Source: Piscinibacter sp. XHJ-5
GTDB taxonomy: Bacteria; Pseudomonadota; Gammaproteobacteria; Burkholderiales; Burkholderiaceae_C
DNA length: 64,000 bases
Assembly (NCBI RefSeq): GCF_029855045.1
Contig: NZ_CP123228.1
Location: 620,001 to 684,000 of the forward strand
Direction of reading: 5' to 3'
Each line of letters begins with the position of its first letter. Position 1 is the first letter of the stretch. The notes beneath the pieces are model-generated. The model searched no databases and was not told where the DNA came from. It worked only from the letters and a program-made list of their open reading frames with translations. The position numbers and the translations under genes are program-made. Shown piece by piece: positions 24,747-35,309 of the stretch.

Positions 24747-26135
24747 TCACTGCGACCACAAGGTGGGCCGACCGGAGGACACCCATGACGGGTTGTGGCC
24801 CTTGCCGGACTTGTCGGAGATGTCGCTGGGTGTGGGATTGAGGTTGAGGTACCAGATCGAGTTGCTGCCGGCGGTGGTGCTGCGCGGCGAGTTGGCCTCG
24901 GTGACGAGGTCGGCCACCGACAGCGCCGAGGAGTACAGCTGGATGCCGCGCAGCACGCCGCTGAGGCGCTCGTTGCCCAGGTTCCAGGGCGCATCGCCGA
25001 AGGTCAGCGCGGGGTTCGACGGCGCGGGCGAGCCGTAGCTGCGATCGAGCGTGACGCGGATGACCTTGCTGGTGTCGGGCAGGTCCCAGTAGAACTCGTG
25101 GACCTTGTTGGTGCCGTTGTCCCACACGCGCAGCGCCTGCGATTTCCACACGCCGTAGCCGAGCTGGGTGGAGTTGCCGTTGGCGTCGTTGACGAAGTCG
25201 TTGCCGTAGATGGACAGCTCCCACTTGTGGCTGCTGCCGCCGGCGCCGCCGTCGGGGTACGGATGAGCGCCGTAATAGGAGGCGCCGGTGAAGGGGCCGT
25301 CGGGGCCCCAGAAGAAGGTGGTGTAGTAGCCGGTCTGCTGGCGCAGGTTGACGCGCCAGATGTAGGTGGCCGGGTACATGGGCAGCAGCGCCGAGCCGGT
25401 GAAGCGGAAGCGAACGTCGCTCGACGTGCTGCCGTTGGAGGGGAAGTTCAGGCCGGTGGCGGGGGCGGGCGCCGGTGCGGGCGCAGGCGCGGGGGCCGGT
25501 GCCGGTGCGGGGGCCGGGGCGGGGGCGGGGGCGGTTGCCGGTGCGGAGGTTTGCACCTCGCATGCCTTGACCGTTCCGTGGGCCGGATCGCTGCCGAAGA
25601 AGCTGTTCGTGCATTGACCGCTGTTGTAGACCGACTTCTGCACCCAGCTGGAGCCGGCGCCATAGCGCACCGTCCGCGTCCCGCTCACGGTGAAGGATGA
25701 TCCTTCGGTGGCGATCCTCGTCCACCCGGTCGCAGGTGCTGGCGCGGGAGCAGGCGCCGGAGCGGGGGCGGGTGCCGGAGCGGGGGCAGGCGCGGGGGCG
25801 GGTGCCGCCTGGCACGACTTCACCGTGCCTTGCGCGGGATCCTTGCCGAAGAAGCTGTTGGTGCACTGGCCCGAGCCCGTGACCGACTTCTGGACCCAGC
25901 GATAGTCCGCGCCGTAGCGGACCGTCCTGGTTCCGCTGAAGCTGAACGACTGGCCCTCGCTGGCAATCGTGGTCCACGTGGTGGTGGCCGCTGCCGTCAT
26001 GGTGCGCTGGCTGCTGTCCGAGGCAGTCGCGTCGGTTGTCGAGGTGTCTTCACCACCGCCGCCGCATGCGGTCAGCGCGAGACAGGCGAGTGCCTGGGTG
26101 ACCGCGGCGGCGGCCGGCTTGCGTGCAAATTTCAT
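24747..26135 (-). CDS. Lipoprotein with two repeated modules and a shared C-terminal secreted domain
   Basis: A 462-residue protein. The lipobox [10 protein letters not shown] places the lipidated Cys near residue 24. Two modules of about 55 residues (about 54-108 and 137-191) share W-T-IA-EG-SF-SGTRTVRYGA..WVQKSV..GQCTNSFFG.DPA.GTVK.C, each with a conserved Cys pair. They are joined by Ala-Pro runs. The C-terminal 230 residues form a domain shared with the next two proteins, ending [19 protein letters not shown], reminiscent of LamG/concanavalin-like sandwiches. ATG 26135 is chosen over the TTG at 26141 because GAAGG lies nine bases upstream. A role as a surface glycan-binding protein is inference. 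Confidence 0.75.
   Translation of the reverse strand: MKFARKPAAAAVTQALACLALTACGGGGEDTSTTDATASDSSQRTMTAAATTTWTTIASEGQSFSFSGTRTVRYGADYRWVQKSVTGSGQCTNSFFGKDPAQGTVKSCQAAPAPAPAPAPAPAPAPAPAPAPAPATGWTRIATEGSSFTVSGTRTVRYGAGSSWVQKSVYNSGQCTNSFFGSDPAHGTVKACEVQTSAPATAPAPAPAPAPAPAPAPAPAPAPAPATGLNFPSNGSTSSDVRFRFTGSALLPMYPATYIWRVNLRQQTGYYTTFFWGPDGPFTGASYYGAHPYPDGGAGGSSHKWELSIYGNDFVNDANGNSTQLGYGVWKSQALRVWDNGTNKVHEFYWDLPDTSKVIRVTLDRSYGSPAPSNPALTFGDAPWNLGNERLSGVLRGIQLYSSALSVADLVTEANSPRSTTAGSNSIWYLNLNPTPSDISDKSGKGHNPSWVSSGRPTLWSQ
24787..25459 (-). repeat. 673-bp near-identical direct repeat, copy A
   Basis: This stretch matches 26521-27193 with only two differences by eye, at 24832 (T against C) and 25039 (C against T). 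It encodes the shared C-terminal domain of the two lipoproteins. Identity stops abruptly at the Ala-Pro linker on one side and shortly before the gene end on the other. This points to very recent duplication or gene conversion of the domain. Confidence 0.93.
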
Positions 26136-26477
26136 GTCCAACGACCTTCTTTATTGAGCTGCACCGCGCCCGTCGATCGACGGGCGGGCTGGCTCTCCAC
26201 AACGACTTTCGAGCTTCTTGACGGCATGAACCTGCCCATGGGCAAAGGCATGCCGCTGTCGATGCTTCGCGACAGGAACGGGGTAACCGGGGAACTGGGG
26301 AAACGGTGCGGGCCGAACCTGCCGCGAGCCGCCTTGAGGCGTTCACGACAAAAATCGACCCGACCCCGACAAACTTAGAAGCCTTCCGAAATTCCCTCCG
26401 TCGGAATGCATCGACGTCCACTGTAGGACGGCGCCGCGCAGGCAGGTTTCCGAACGTTGCTCAGCGCATCCGTGCCG
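26136..26477. promoter_or_regulatory. Leader region of the first lipoprotein gene, with an 18-bp perfect palindrome
   Basis: This gap of more than 300 bases separates the two lipoprotein genes. At 26168-26185 it holds the perfect palindrome GCCCGTCGATCGACGGGC, about 33 bases upstream of the ATG at 26135, which could be an operator or a hairpin in the leader mRNA. The AATAAAGAAGG segment at 26144-26154 provides the ribosome site. AT content is locally higher at 26340-26400 than in the genes, as expected for a promoter, but no confident -35/-10 pair was found. No open frame with family similarity is present. Confidence 0.45.
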
Positions 26478-27872
<1,395 letters not shown>

Positions 27873-28039
27873 CCCGTACCATTCCAGCGTTGGGATACGG
27901 GCCTGCCCGCATCGAGGCCGCGATTATCGGACCCGGTTCTTGCCGTCCGCTGTCAACCCTGGCTTCTGCCAAGAAGAAAATACACGCTTCACAATCGGTT
28001 TCCCATTTCTGGCGGGCCGCCCCACTTCACGTCGCAGAC

Positions 28040-28918
28040 ATGAGCGCAGATCGCACACGGCAGGACGCGAACGAGCCCCGCAGCCGGCGTGCCTTCCTCG
28101 AGCATCTGGCAGCCACCACCGCCGCCGGCGTCTGCGGTGTGCCCGCGGTGTCCCGGGCCGGTGCACCGCCGCACCTCGGACTCGACTTCCCCGGCTCGGC
28201 CGCGGTACGCAGGACGATGCGCTTCCGCTTCCTCGATCCGCTGTCCATCTATCCCGCCACCTACATCTGGTCGGCGTATCCGCGCCGCCAGGCCGGCTAC
28301 TACACCGCGTTGTTCTGGGGCAACGACGACGGCAAGGGTGACCTTCGCACCTTTCTCTGGACGCCCTCTGGCGACGCCGACAGCTACTACGGCGCGCATC
28401 CTTATCCCAGCCCGCGTCCCCACGGCACCAACCACCATTGGGAGATCTCGGTGGTGCAGGACGACTTCGTGAATGGTGCGGTGGAGTACGACCGCTGGCA
28501 TCGTCAGGCGCTGCGCGTGTGGGCCGACCGCAGCGGCAAGTACCACGAGTTCTACTGGGACCTGCCGTTCACCGACCGCAAGCACCGGGTGAGCCACAAG
28601 GCGCCGCCCGCGTGGGGCAACCGCATGCCGCCCGTGCCGACGCTGACATGGGGCGACGCCCCGTGGGCGCCCGGCAAGGAAGTCTGGAACGGCGTCCTGC
28701 GCGGCATCCAGGTCTACGAGCGCTGCCTGACGGTCGGCGACATCCTGCGCGAGTCTCGATCGCCCCGCTCCACCCCGGCGGGGGCTGCCAGCCTCTGGTA
28801 TCTCAACCTGGACCCGACTCCTGACGACCTGTCAGACAAGTCGGGCCGCGGCCACCATCCCGCTTGGGTAGGCGACGAGCGTCCGCAGCTGTGGACCGGC
28901 ACGCAGCCCGCCGGCTGA
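28040..28918 (+). CDS. Tat-exported paralogue of the secreted C-terminal domain
   Basis: A 292-residue protein with a twin-arginine signal, RSRRAFLEHLAATTAAG (about 14-30). The remaining 240 residues align along their whole length with the C-terminal domain of the two lipoproteins: [26 protein letters not shown]-..[53 protein letters not shown]. It is much more divergent than the lipoprotein pair and has a 14-residue insert after HEFYWDLP. Use of Tat suggests cytoplasmic folding or cofactor loading. ATG 28040 is chosen because the twin Arg then lies at the normal distance from the N-terminus. Function unknown; glycan binding or cleavage is possible. Confidence 0.7.
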   Translation: MSADRTRQDANEPRSRRAFLEHLAATTAAGVCGVPAVSRAGAPPHLGLDFPGSAAVRRTMRFRFLDPLSIYPATYIWSAYPRRQAGYYTALFWGNDDGKGDLRTFLWTPSGDADSYYGAHPYPSPRPHGTNHHWEISVVQDDFVNGAVEYDRWHRQALRVWADRSGKYHEFYWDLPFTDRKHRVSHKAPPAWGNRMPPVPTLTWGDAPWAPGKEVWNGVLRGIQVYERCLTVGDILRESRSPRSTPAGAASLWYLNLDPTPDDLSDKSGRGHHPAWVGDERPQLWTGTQPAG

Positions 28919-28930
28919 TCGCGGCCGCCG

Positions 28931-29983
28931 CTACGACTGGGGCGGCGGCGTCTCCGGCCCGTCGACCCGGCGCAGCCAGATCTCGCGCCAGTAGGTGTTC
29001 GATGCCCGCGGGCAGGCCAGGCGCATCGGCGTGCACTCTGCCCGGCAGTACACGTCCTCGAGCTGGATGCAGGCACTCTTCATCTGCATCATCTTGCCGG
29101 TCTGCTCGTTGATCAGCCGGCTGACGCGCATCTGCACGCGATGGCGCTCGCCCGAGTACTTGGCCATCTCCATGTCGTAGCGCATGCCCCGGTTGAAGCC
29201 GCTGCGCGTGATCGTTGCCTGGATTTCCTTCGGCGACTTCACCTCGACCCAGTCGCCGGGCTTCAGGTCGAGCACCTCGTGCGGTGTCGGCTTGCCGTCG
29301 GGGATGGTGCCCGTGCCGACGGGGAAGGGCTTGCCGCCGGTCAGCCGCTGCCAGCGGTCGTAGAGGCCGACGAGCAGCCGGTAGCCCACGCCGAGGCCGA
29401 CCAGGCGCCTGTACCAGGCGGCCACCAGCAGCTTGGCGATGTGCAATGCCCCGTGGTTGCCCGTGGTGACGTCGCGCACGTACTGGCGCACGTCCCACCA
29501 GCGCAGCAGCGTCGTCGCCTCGTACAGCGAGGTCGTCTGGCACACATAGGCAGGATCGGGCTGCCCGGCTTCGCCTGGCTTGAAGACCGCCCGCTCGACA
29601 TCCTGGGGCGTGCAGGCCGTCGTGCCGCTCACCTGGGACGGGACGTCGTCCTCGCGCCGCAGCCAGGCCTCCTTCCAGAAGAAGACGCAATCGGCCTCGC
29701 AGCCTCCGTGCGCCGCGCCGTTGCAGCGACCGCCTTCGAGGTGCACCGCATCGAGCATGCGTCGCCCGCCGGTCTTGTTGATGGTGTCGCAGGTCTTGTG
29801 CGCCACCTTTGCCACGCGCATGCGCTGGCCGCAGAACGCGAGCATTTCCGGCTGGAACGGCAGGTTGTCCAGCCGCGCATTGCGATCGAGGGTCGCGAGG
29901 ATCTCCTCGCGCGACCGCACGACCACCCAATCGCCGGCGTGCAACCCCAGCTGCCGCGGCCACGAAACATTCGATCCACTCAT
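28931..29983 (-). CDS. Cys-rich protein with an internal duplication, function unknown
   Basis: About 350 residues made of two related halves. Each opens with a barrel-like strand pattern (GDWVVVRSREEILATLD and GDWVEVKSPKEIQATIT). It then has EML-FCGQRMRV / EMAKYSGERHRV, a Cys cluster (GGRCNGAAHGGCEADC / SACIQLEDVYCRAEC) and an FWKEAWLRR / YWREIWLRR end. The spaced Cys residues suggest metal binding. No signal peptide is visible. The start is uncertain: at 29995 GGAAGG touches the ATG, while ATG 29983 has GGATGAG six to seven bases upstream and is preferred. It follows the second flippase by about 30 bases. I do not recognise the family. Confidence 0.55.
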   Translation of the reverse strand: MSGSNVSWPRQLGLHAGDWVVVRSREEILATLDRNARLDNLPFQPEMLAFCGQRMRVAKVAHKTCDTINKTGGRRMLDAVHLEGGRCNGAAHGGCEADCVFFWKEAWLRREDDVPSQVSGTTACTPQDVERAVFKPGEAGQPDPAYVCQTTSLYEATTLLRWWDVRQYVRDVTTGNHGALHIAKLLVAAWYRRLVGLGVGYRLLVGLYDRWQRLTGGKPFPVGTGTIPDGKPTPHEVLDLKPGDWVEVKSPKEIQATITRSGFNRGMRYDMEMAKYSGERHRVQMRVSRLINEQTGKMMQMKSACIQLEDVYCRAECTPMRLACPRASNTYWREIWLRRVDGPETPPPQS

Positions 29984-30011
29984 CGAGACACTCATCCTTC
30001 CGATCGATTGG

Positions 30012-31520
30012 TCACGCTTGCCGGCGGCGCGGCAGGAAGCGGCCGCCGAAGCGCTCGGACACGAAGCCGTGAAGGCGGTCGATGACCGCGCGTTCGGCAC
30101 CTGCCGGCCGGCCGGCCAGCGTCCACAAGCCCAGCACCAGCGCGCCGTACACGGCCACGCCGGCGGCCATCCCGCCCAGCAGCCAGGCCACCACCATCAC
30201 GAAGTGCATGCCGCTGTCGTAGGCCGGCATGGCCCAGCGCAGCAGCGCCACGGTCACGAGGGCGCTGATGAAGGGGCGGGCGATGGCCCGCGCGAACACC
30301 ATCGGGCCGACGCCCAGTGCGCGCCGGATCTGGAACAGGTACACCGGCGTGACCAGCGTGGTGGTGACGAGCGCGCAGTAGGCGGCGCCGACGACACCGA
30401 AGTGCGGCGCGAACAGGGTGAGCAGCAGCGCCAGCACCATCACGTAGCTGACATTGGCGAAGCTCACACGCCCGGGGAAGCCGCGACCCATCAGCACGGC
30501 GCTGATCGACGCGTGGAACAGCAGCAGTGCCCCGTTGAAAGCCAGCGTCTCCATCAGCGGCACGGCCGACAGCCACTTCTGCCCCAGCACCACCGGCACG
30601 AGATAGGGCGCGACGACGAAGATCACCGCGGCGGCCGGCAAGGTGAGCATCGCCAGCACGCCCAGCGCTGACGCGTAGGCGTTCTGGACGTCCTGCGGTT
30701 CCATCTTGGCGAAGCCGGGCAGCAGCGCGCGGTTGATGGGCGCGCCGATCTCGCTCGACGGCAGGTGCGCCAGCTCGTAGGCGACGTTGTACGAGCCGAG
30801 CGCGGCCGGCCCGAAGAGGCGGCCGATGAAGAAGTCGGACGAGCGTTCCTTCAGGAAGCCGATCAGGTTGTTGAACAGCAGCCAGCGGGAGAAGTGGAAC
30901 AGCTCGCGAAAGCGCGACAGCGTGAAGCGCGGGCGGAACGGGTGCATCAGGTAGCTGATCACCGTGCCTGCCGTCTTGGACACCAGGGTGCCCACCACCA
31001 GCGCCCAATAGCTTCGCAGGATCAGCGCCAGCGGCACGACGATCATGAAGCCGATCAGCTTGCGGCTGACCTGGAAGCGAAACTCGCGGCGGAAGTCGAG
31101 CTCCTTGCGGAACGCGACGACGCCGATGTTCTCCGCGCCGGCGATGAGCGGACCGAAGGCCAGCGCGCACACCACCCAGGCGACCTCGGGCTTGTGATAG
31201 AAGTCCGCGATCGGAATGGCCATCGCCAGCATCAGCAGGGTCACGCACAGGTTGAGCAGGACGTTGCAGGTCCACGCCGTGTTGTAGTGCTCCTCGGTGG
31301 CGCCCTGCGTCTGGATGATCGCGACGTCGAAGCCGAACGCAGTCAGCAGCTCCGCCATCGCGATGAACGACAGCGCCATCGCCACGATGCCGAAGTCCGA
31401 GGGACCCAGCAGGCGCGCGAGGATGAGCGTGCTGATGAGCCCCAGTCCCCGCTCGACCAGCTTGAAAAGAACCATCCAGATGGCGCCGGTGGCCATCCTG
31501 CGTTGAACGCTTTGGGACAT
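30012..31520 (-). CDS. Wzx-type polysaccharide flippase (second of two)
   Basis: A 502-residue polytopic protein of the PST family, homologous to the flippase at 23255 over its full length (ARLLGPSDFGIVAMALS, RSYWALVVGT, YLMHPFRPRFTLSRFRELF, IGAPINRALLPGF). Twelve to fourteen membrane segments are expected. The start at 31520 gives MSQSVQRRMATGAIW. The ATG is one base after the stop of the DUF4910 gene, so it is cotranscribed with the minus-strand run up to 37641. Two diverged flippases imply two different lipid-linked substrates. Confidence 0.87.
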   Translation of the reverse strand: MSQSVQRRMATGAIWMVLFKLVERGLGLISTLILARLLGPSDFGIVAMALSFIAMAELLTAFGFDVAIIQTQGATEEHYNTAWTCNVLLNLCVTLLMLAMAIPIADFYHKPEVAWVVCALAFGPLIAGAENIGVVAFRKELDFRREFRFQVSRKLIGFMIVVPLALILRSYWALVVGTLVSKTAGTVISYLMHPFRPRFTLSRFRELFHFSRWLLFNNLIGFLKERSSDFFIGRLFGPAALGSYNVAYELAHLPSSEIGAPINRALLPGFAKMEPQDVQNAYASALGVLAMLTLPAAAVIFVVAPYLVPVVLGQKWLSAVPLMETLAFNGALLLFHASISAVLMGRGFPGRVSFANVSYVMVLALLLTLFAPHFGVVGAAYCALVTTTLVTPVYLFQIRRALGVGPMVFARAIARPFISALVTVALLRWAMPAYDSGMHFVMVVAWLLGGMAAGVAVYGALVLGLWTLAGRPAGAERAVIDRLHGFVSERFGGRFLPRRRQA

Positions 31521-31521
31521 G

Positions 31522-32856
31522 TCAGGAGCGTGGGTCAGGCGCCGGGGCGAGCAGCCCGGCGGATTCGAGGTCGCGGGCGCACTGCGCGAGCAGGCCGAAC
31601 TCGATGCCCGATCGCTCCGCGATGTCGAGCAGCGAGGCTTCGCCGTCGGATTGGTTGAGCAGCCACAGCAGGCCCATCTGCCGGTCGGCGACACCGTCGT
31701 AGTAGCCACCGGTCTGGCGGTAGAGCCCGCGGCGTCCGAGCTGCGGCTCGCCCTTGGGCGAGAGATTGAGGTAGCGGCGATCGCCCTCCAGCACCTCGAA
31801 GATGCGCAGGCACGCGCGCCACGATTCGGCCAGTGCGCCGGCGGACATGAGCTCCAGCGAGTCGGCGGAGGTGTGCTCCTGCGGGTACTCGCCGGTCAGC
31901 GCGCGGTTGAGCCGGCCCACGGGCAGCTTGATGCCCGGCGTATTGAACTGGCGCTCGTCGAAGCCCCAGGGCGAGAAGTCGATGGCGCCGGCATCGGGAT
32001 AGCAGGCGCGCAGCACCACCGCCGCGGCGCGGTCGATCGTGGCGCGGCCGCTGCGGCTGCGGTGGTAGTGCAGCGGGCCCGCATCGCCCAGCATCGCCAG
32101 GACCAGCCCGTGGCGGATGTTCTCCAGGCGCGATTCGTTGAGCGCCATCCAGGCGATCGAGCCGATGGTGGCGGGCGCGAACACGAAGCGGTACGTGTAG
32201 CGCGTGTCGCGCTCGCGCAGGAAGGCGGCCAGCTGGGCAGCCACCACGATGCCGCTGAGGTTGTCGTTGCACAGCGAGGGATGGCAGGTGTGGGCGAACA
32301 CCAGCACCTCTTCGTCGCTGCGGCCGCGGTGGACGAACTCTCCGAGGGTGAGCGAGCCGTCGTGCAGGCGCGACCGGATGACCGCGCGATAGTGGCCGTC
32401 GGGCATGGACAGGCGCTCGCGCTCGCTCAGGCAGAAGCCCCAGTCCTCGCGGTAGTAGGACGAGCGGAATGGAATCCAGTCGGGATGGTCGGGCAGCGTG
32501 TGCAGGCGCTCGCGCAGCGCCTCCAGCGGCATCGTTGCGTCGACCGGCACGCTGTAGCCCACCACGTGCAGGTTGTGGCGGCGGAATTCGGCGAAGCGCC
32601 GTCCGCTCTCGTGCTCGAGGTAGGCCTCGGTCACCGACCACTCGCGCGGCACGGTCCAGTCGAAAACCGGCGTGCCGGTGGGCACCTCGGTGAGGGTGAG
32701 CGGCGCGAGGCGCGACACGCGGTGCAGGGTGTCGCGCACGCCGGGGCCGGTGATGCTGCGGCACAGCGGATACAGCTCCTCCATGAGCTGCAGCATGGTC
32801 GAGCCGGCGGCGCCGAGCTCGGCGTCGCTGAGGCTGATCGTCTGAAAGCCGGCCAT
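31522..32856 (-). CDS. DUF4910-type M28-like peptidase with C-terminal winged helix
   Basis: A 444-residue protein. The N-terminal part carries MLQLMEELYPLCRSITG, typical of the DUF4910/DUF2172 family. The central M28-like zinc site is visible in FAHTCHPSLCNDNLSG (about 205-220: His and Asp ligands), EHTSADSLE and downstream acidic residues. The final 80 residues (YLNLSPKGEPQLGRRGLY to ESAGL) look like a winged-helix tail. Relatives are common in surface-polysaccharide and secondary-metabolite loci, where they may cleave an amide or aminoacyl group. The start overlaps no neighbour; the gene is two bases from the GT2 stop. Confidence 0.75.
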   Translation of the reverse strand: MAGFQTISLSDAELGAAGSTMLQLMEELYPLCRSITGPGVRDTLHRVSRLAPLTLTEVPTGTPVFDWTVPREWSVTEAYLEHESGRRFAEFRRHNLHVVGYSVPVDATMPLEALRERLHTLPDHPDWIPFRSSYYREDWGFCLSERERLSMPDGHYRAVIRSRLHDGSLTLGEFVHRGRSDEEVLVFAHTCHPSLCNDNLSGIVVAAQLAAFLRERDTRYTYRFVFAPATIGSIAWMALNESRLENIRHGLVLAMLGDAGPLHYHRSRSGRATIDRAAAVVLRACYPDAGAIDFSPWGFDERQFNTPGIKLPVGRLNRALTGEYPQEHTSADSLELMSAGALAESWRACLRIFEVLEGDRRYLNLSPKGEPQLGRRGLYRQTGGYYDGVADRQMGLLWLLNQSDGEASLLDIAERSGIEFGLLAQCARDLESAGLLAPAPDPRS

Positions 32857-32858
32857 GA

Positions 32859-33779
32859 CTAGCGCCGCACCGATTGCCCGATGGCGTCGACGACGTCGCG
32901 TCCGAGCTCGGGTGCCTTCCAGTAGGCCTGTCGCAGACTCCACTGCACCGCCCGCAGCGTGTCGCGCCGCGACAGGTCGGAGGCCAATGCAGCGTGCAGC
33001 CAGCCGCCGGTCTTGCGCCACGCCGGGAACAGCGCGCGGCGCGTCTTCACCGGATAGTGGTGGCGGTGCAGGGCTTCGGCGCTCATCATCTGCGTGGCGG
33101 TCTCGCGGTCCATGCGGCGGTAGAACATCGGCTCGTCGAGCAGTTCGATCTTGCCGAGCAGTGCCAGATGGCCGACCAGCACGACGTCGGCGCCGACGTA
33201 GTGCTCGATCAGCCGCGTGCGCGCGAGCGCCGCGGTCCGCATGACGCCGTTGAGGATGTTGTTCAGCGGCAGCTTGGAGCTCACCGCGATGAACCGATCC
33301 ACCGGATCGGGCTGGTCGAACGCGATGTCGCGGTCGTAGTCGGTGTAGTGGTTCAGGTCGCCCTGGAACAGGCGTGTGCGGGGCGCCACCAGCACCGTGT
33401 CGGGATGGGCCTCCAGACGTGCCACGCAGTGCTCGAGGAACTGCGGCGCGCACCAGTCGTTGGAAGAGGCCCACTTGAAGTAGCCGCCGCGGGCGCGGCG
33501 GAACACCGCGCTGTAGTTGCCGTTGGCCCCGATGTTCTTCGGCTGGCGGATGCCGATCACCCGCGCGTCTCGCCGCGCGATGTCCTGGATGACGTCCCAG
33601 GTGCCGTCGGTCGATGCGTTGTCGCTGACCAGCAGCTCGAAGTCGGCCACCGTCTGCTGCAGCAGGCACTCGATCGAGGCGGCGATGGTCTGCTCGGCGT
33701 TGTAGGTGGGCATGCCGACGCTGACCAGCGGCCGGTGCGACGGCGGCGCAGCAGTGGCGTAGGTCGGGTCCGCACTCAT
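32859..33779 (-). CDS. Family 2 glycosyltransferase
   Basis: A 306-residue GT-A enzyme. The N-terminal VSVGMPTYNAEQTIAASIECLLQQT and DFELLVSDNASTDGTW blocks are the GT2 nucleotide-binding region. The metal-binding acidic motif appears within YFKWASSNDWCAPQFLE. No membrane segment is seen, so it acts on the cytoplasmic face, adding a sugar to a lipid-linked acceptor. ATG 33779 is used because the longer frame overlaps the PIG-L gene. The 4-base gap to that gene shows coupling. Donor and linkage are unknown. Confidence 0.82.
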   Translation of the reverse strand: MSADPTYATAAPPSHRPLVSVGMPTYNAEQTIAASIECLLQQTVADFELLVSDNASTDGTWDVIQDIARRDARVIGIRQPKNIGANGNYSAVFRRARGGYFKWASSNDWCAPQFLEHCVARLEAHPDTVLVAPRTRLFQGDLNHYTDYDRDIAFDQPDPVDRFIAVSSKLPLNNILNGVMRTAALARTRLIEHYVGADVVLVGHLALLGKIELLDEPMFYRRMDRETATQMMSAEALHRHHYPVKTRRALFPAWRKTGGWLHAALASDLSRRDTLRAVQWSLRQAYWKAPELGRDVVDAIGQSVRR

Positions 33780-33783
33780 GGCA

Positions 33784-34452
33784 TCAGCCCCATTGCGGCG
33801 CCAGGCGCAGCTTGCGCCCATGGAATGCCTCGGCCAGGCCGCTGGGCGAGCGGCATTCCAGGCCGCGCAGGCGGGCCAGCGCGACGAAGTTCTCGTCGGC
33901 GAACCAGCTCTTGGAGCGCTGGCTGCCGAAGTGGCGCAGCAGGTGCTCGGACTTGCGCTGCGCGGTGGACGCCGTGAGCGGCACGAAGACGTTGGGCTGC
34001 CCCAGGTCGCCCTCGTACTTGAGGATCTCGTATTCGAGGATCACGTGATCACGCCAGGTGTTCCAGCTCAGCTCCGCGGCCAGACGGTGGTCCTGGTGAC
34101 GGTCCTCGAGACGGTGCGTGAGCACGATGTCCGGCGATGCGCGGCGCTTGAGCGATTCGAAGAAGCCCTTCACGGCCTCGTACTGCGAAGGCAGGAAGCC
34201 GTCGGCGAACTCGCCGAGCACGATGTCCACGCTGGCGGCGCGACGCAGCAGCTCGGTGGCGCTGCCCTTCGCCTCGGCGGCGCGCTCGCCGGTGGCCGAC
34301 AGGACCACCCAGGTCACGTGCAGCGGGCGGCTCGACTCGAGCCAGGACATCAGCGTGCCGCCGCATCCGATCTCGAGGTCGTCGCTGTGCGCGCCGATGC
34401 ACAGCAGGCGCAGCGGCGCATCGCCGTCGAGCGAAGCAGTGAAGTTCAGCAT
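33784..34452 (-). CDS. PIG-L/LmbE-family N-deacetylase
   Basis: A 222-residue protein with CIGAHSDDLEIGCGGTL (about 18-34), whose His and two Asp residues are the zinc and catalytic residues, and the second metal motif HRLEDRHQDHRLAAE. PIG-L enzymes remove N-acetyl groups from GlcNAc-type sugars or sugar conjugates. Situated between an RfbF-like nucleotidyltransferase and a GT2 gene, it may expose an amine for later acylation, for example by the acyl cassette or the AAC(3)-fold enzyme. That link is inference. Confidence 0.83.
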   Translation of the reverse strand: MLNFTASLDGDAPLRLLCIGAHSDDLEIGCGGTLMSWLESSRPLHVTWVVLSATGERAAEAKGSATELLRRAASVDIVLGEFADGFLPSQYEAVKGFFESLKRRASPDIVLTHRLEDRHQDHRLAAELSWNTWRDHVILEYEILKYEGDLGQPNVFVPLTASTAQRKSEHLLRHFGSQRSKSWFADENFVALARLRGLECRSPSGLAEAFHGRKLRLAPQWG

Positions 34453-34480
34453 GCGGGGAAACGGCGCGGGCTTCGCACCT

Positions 34481-35266
34481 TCACGGGGCCGGTTGCTTCC
34501 ACACCATCCACGGACAGTTGCCCTGCGCCTCCAGGCGGTCGAGCATGATCTTGTCCTTGAAGGTGTCCATCGCCGCCCAGAAGCCCGGGTGTCGATGGGT
34601 CCAGAGCTGGCGCTTGTCGATCAGCCGCCTGAACGGCGCCTCGACGAGCTCCTCGCCCTCGCGGATGTACTCGAAGATCTCGCTGCGCAGGCAGAAGAAG
34701 CCGCCGTTGATCCAGTAGTTGGAGTCGCCGACGCTCTCGATGGCGCTGACCATGCCGTCGTCGTCCATGCGCATCGCGTGCAGGCTTTGCGAAGGCCGGA
34801 CGGCGACCGCGCCGGCGATGACGTTGCGGCGCTTGAAGTCGTCGATGTAGGTGTCGAGCCGCAGGTCGCACAGGCCGTCGGAGTAGTTGGCCAGGAACAT
34901 CTCCTCGCCCTTCAGGTGCGAGCGCACGCGCATCAGGCGCTGCCCGAGGTTGGCGTGCATGCCGGTGTCGACGAAGGTGATGCGCCAGTCCTCGATGTCG
35001 CGCGTCAGGGGCTCGATCTTGCGACCGCCTTCGGACATGACGAAGTCGTTGGACATGCACTCCGTGTAGTGGAGGAAGTAGTCGCGGATCAGGTCGCCGC
35101 GGTAGCCCAGGCAGAGGATGAAATCCTTGTGCCCGAAGTGCGCGTAGTAGCGCATCAGGTGCCACACGATCGGACGGATTCCCACATTCACGAGCGGCTT
35201 GGGAATCGTCTCGGAATGCTCGCGCAGCCGGGTTCCCAGACCGCCGCAGAACAACACGACCTTCAT
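34481..35266 (-). CDS. Sugar-1-phosphate nucleotidyltransferase (RfbF-like)
   Basis: A 261-residue protein. FCGGLGTRLREHSETIPKP is the signature of the glucose-1-phosphate cytidylyltransferase group, supported by PIVWHLMRYYAHFGHKDFILCLGYRG, NYSDGLCDL and INGGFFCL. It should make a CDP-sugar (or another NDP-sugar) from the sugar-1-phosphate. It precedes an epimerase/dehydratase and a C-methyltransferase gene in the same orientation. A dedicated CDP-glucose 4,6-dehydratase is not recognised nearby. Confidence 0.82.
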   Translation of the reverse strand: MKVVLFCGGLGTRLREHSETIPKPLVNVGIRPIVWHLMRYYAHFGHKDFILCLGYRGDLIRDYFLHYTECMSNDFVMSEGGRKIEPLTRDIEDWRITFVDTGMHANLGQRLMRVRSHLKGEEMFLANYSDGLCDLRLDTYIDDFKRRNVIAGAVAVRPSQSLHAMRMDDDGMVSAIESVGDSNYWINGGFFCLRSEIFEYIREGEELVEAPFRRLIDKRQLWTHRHPGFWAAMDTFKDKIMLDRLEAQGNCPWMVWKQPAP

Positions 35267-35309
35267 GGCTGGCCCCCGCTCGAGGTTGCTGGGTGGGTGC
35301 AGGCGCCGG

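Noticed and set aside
24736..24747. Bidirectional terminator between the flippase and the lipoprotein
   Set aside because: Only about ten bases separate the genes and no hairpin with a T-tract is visible.
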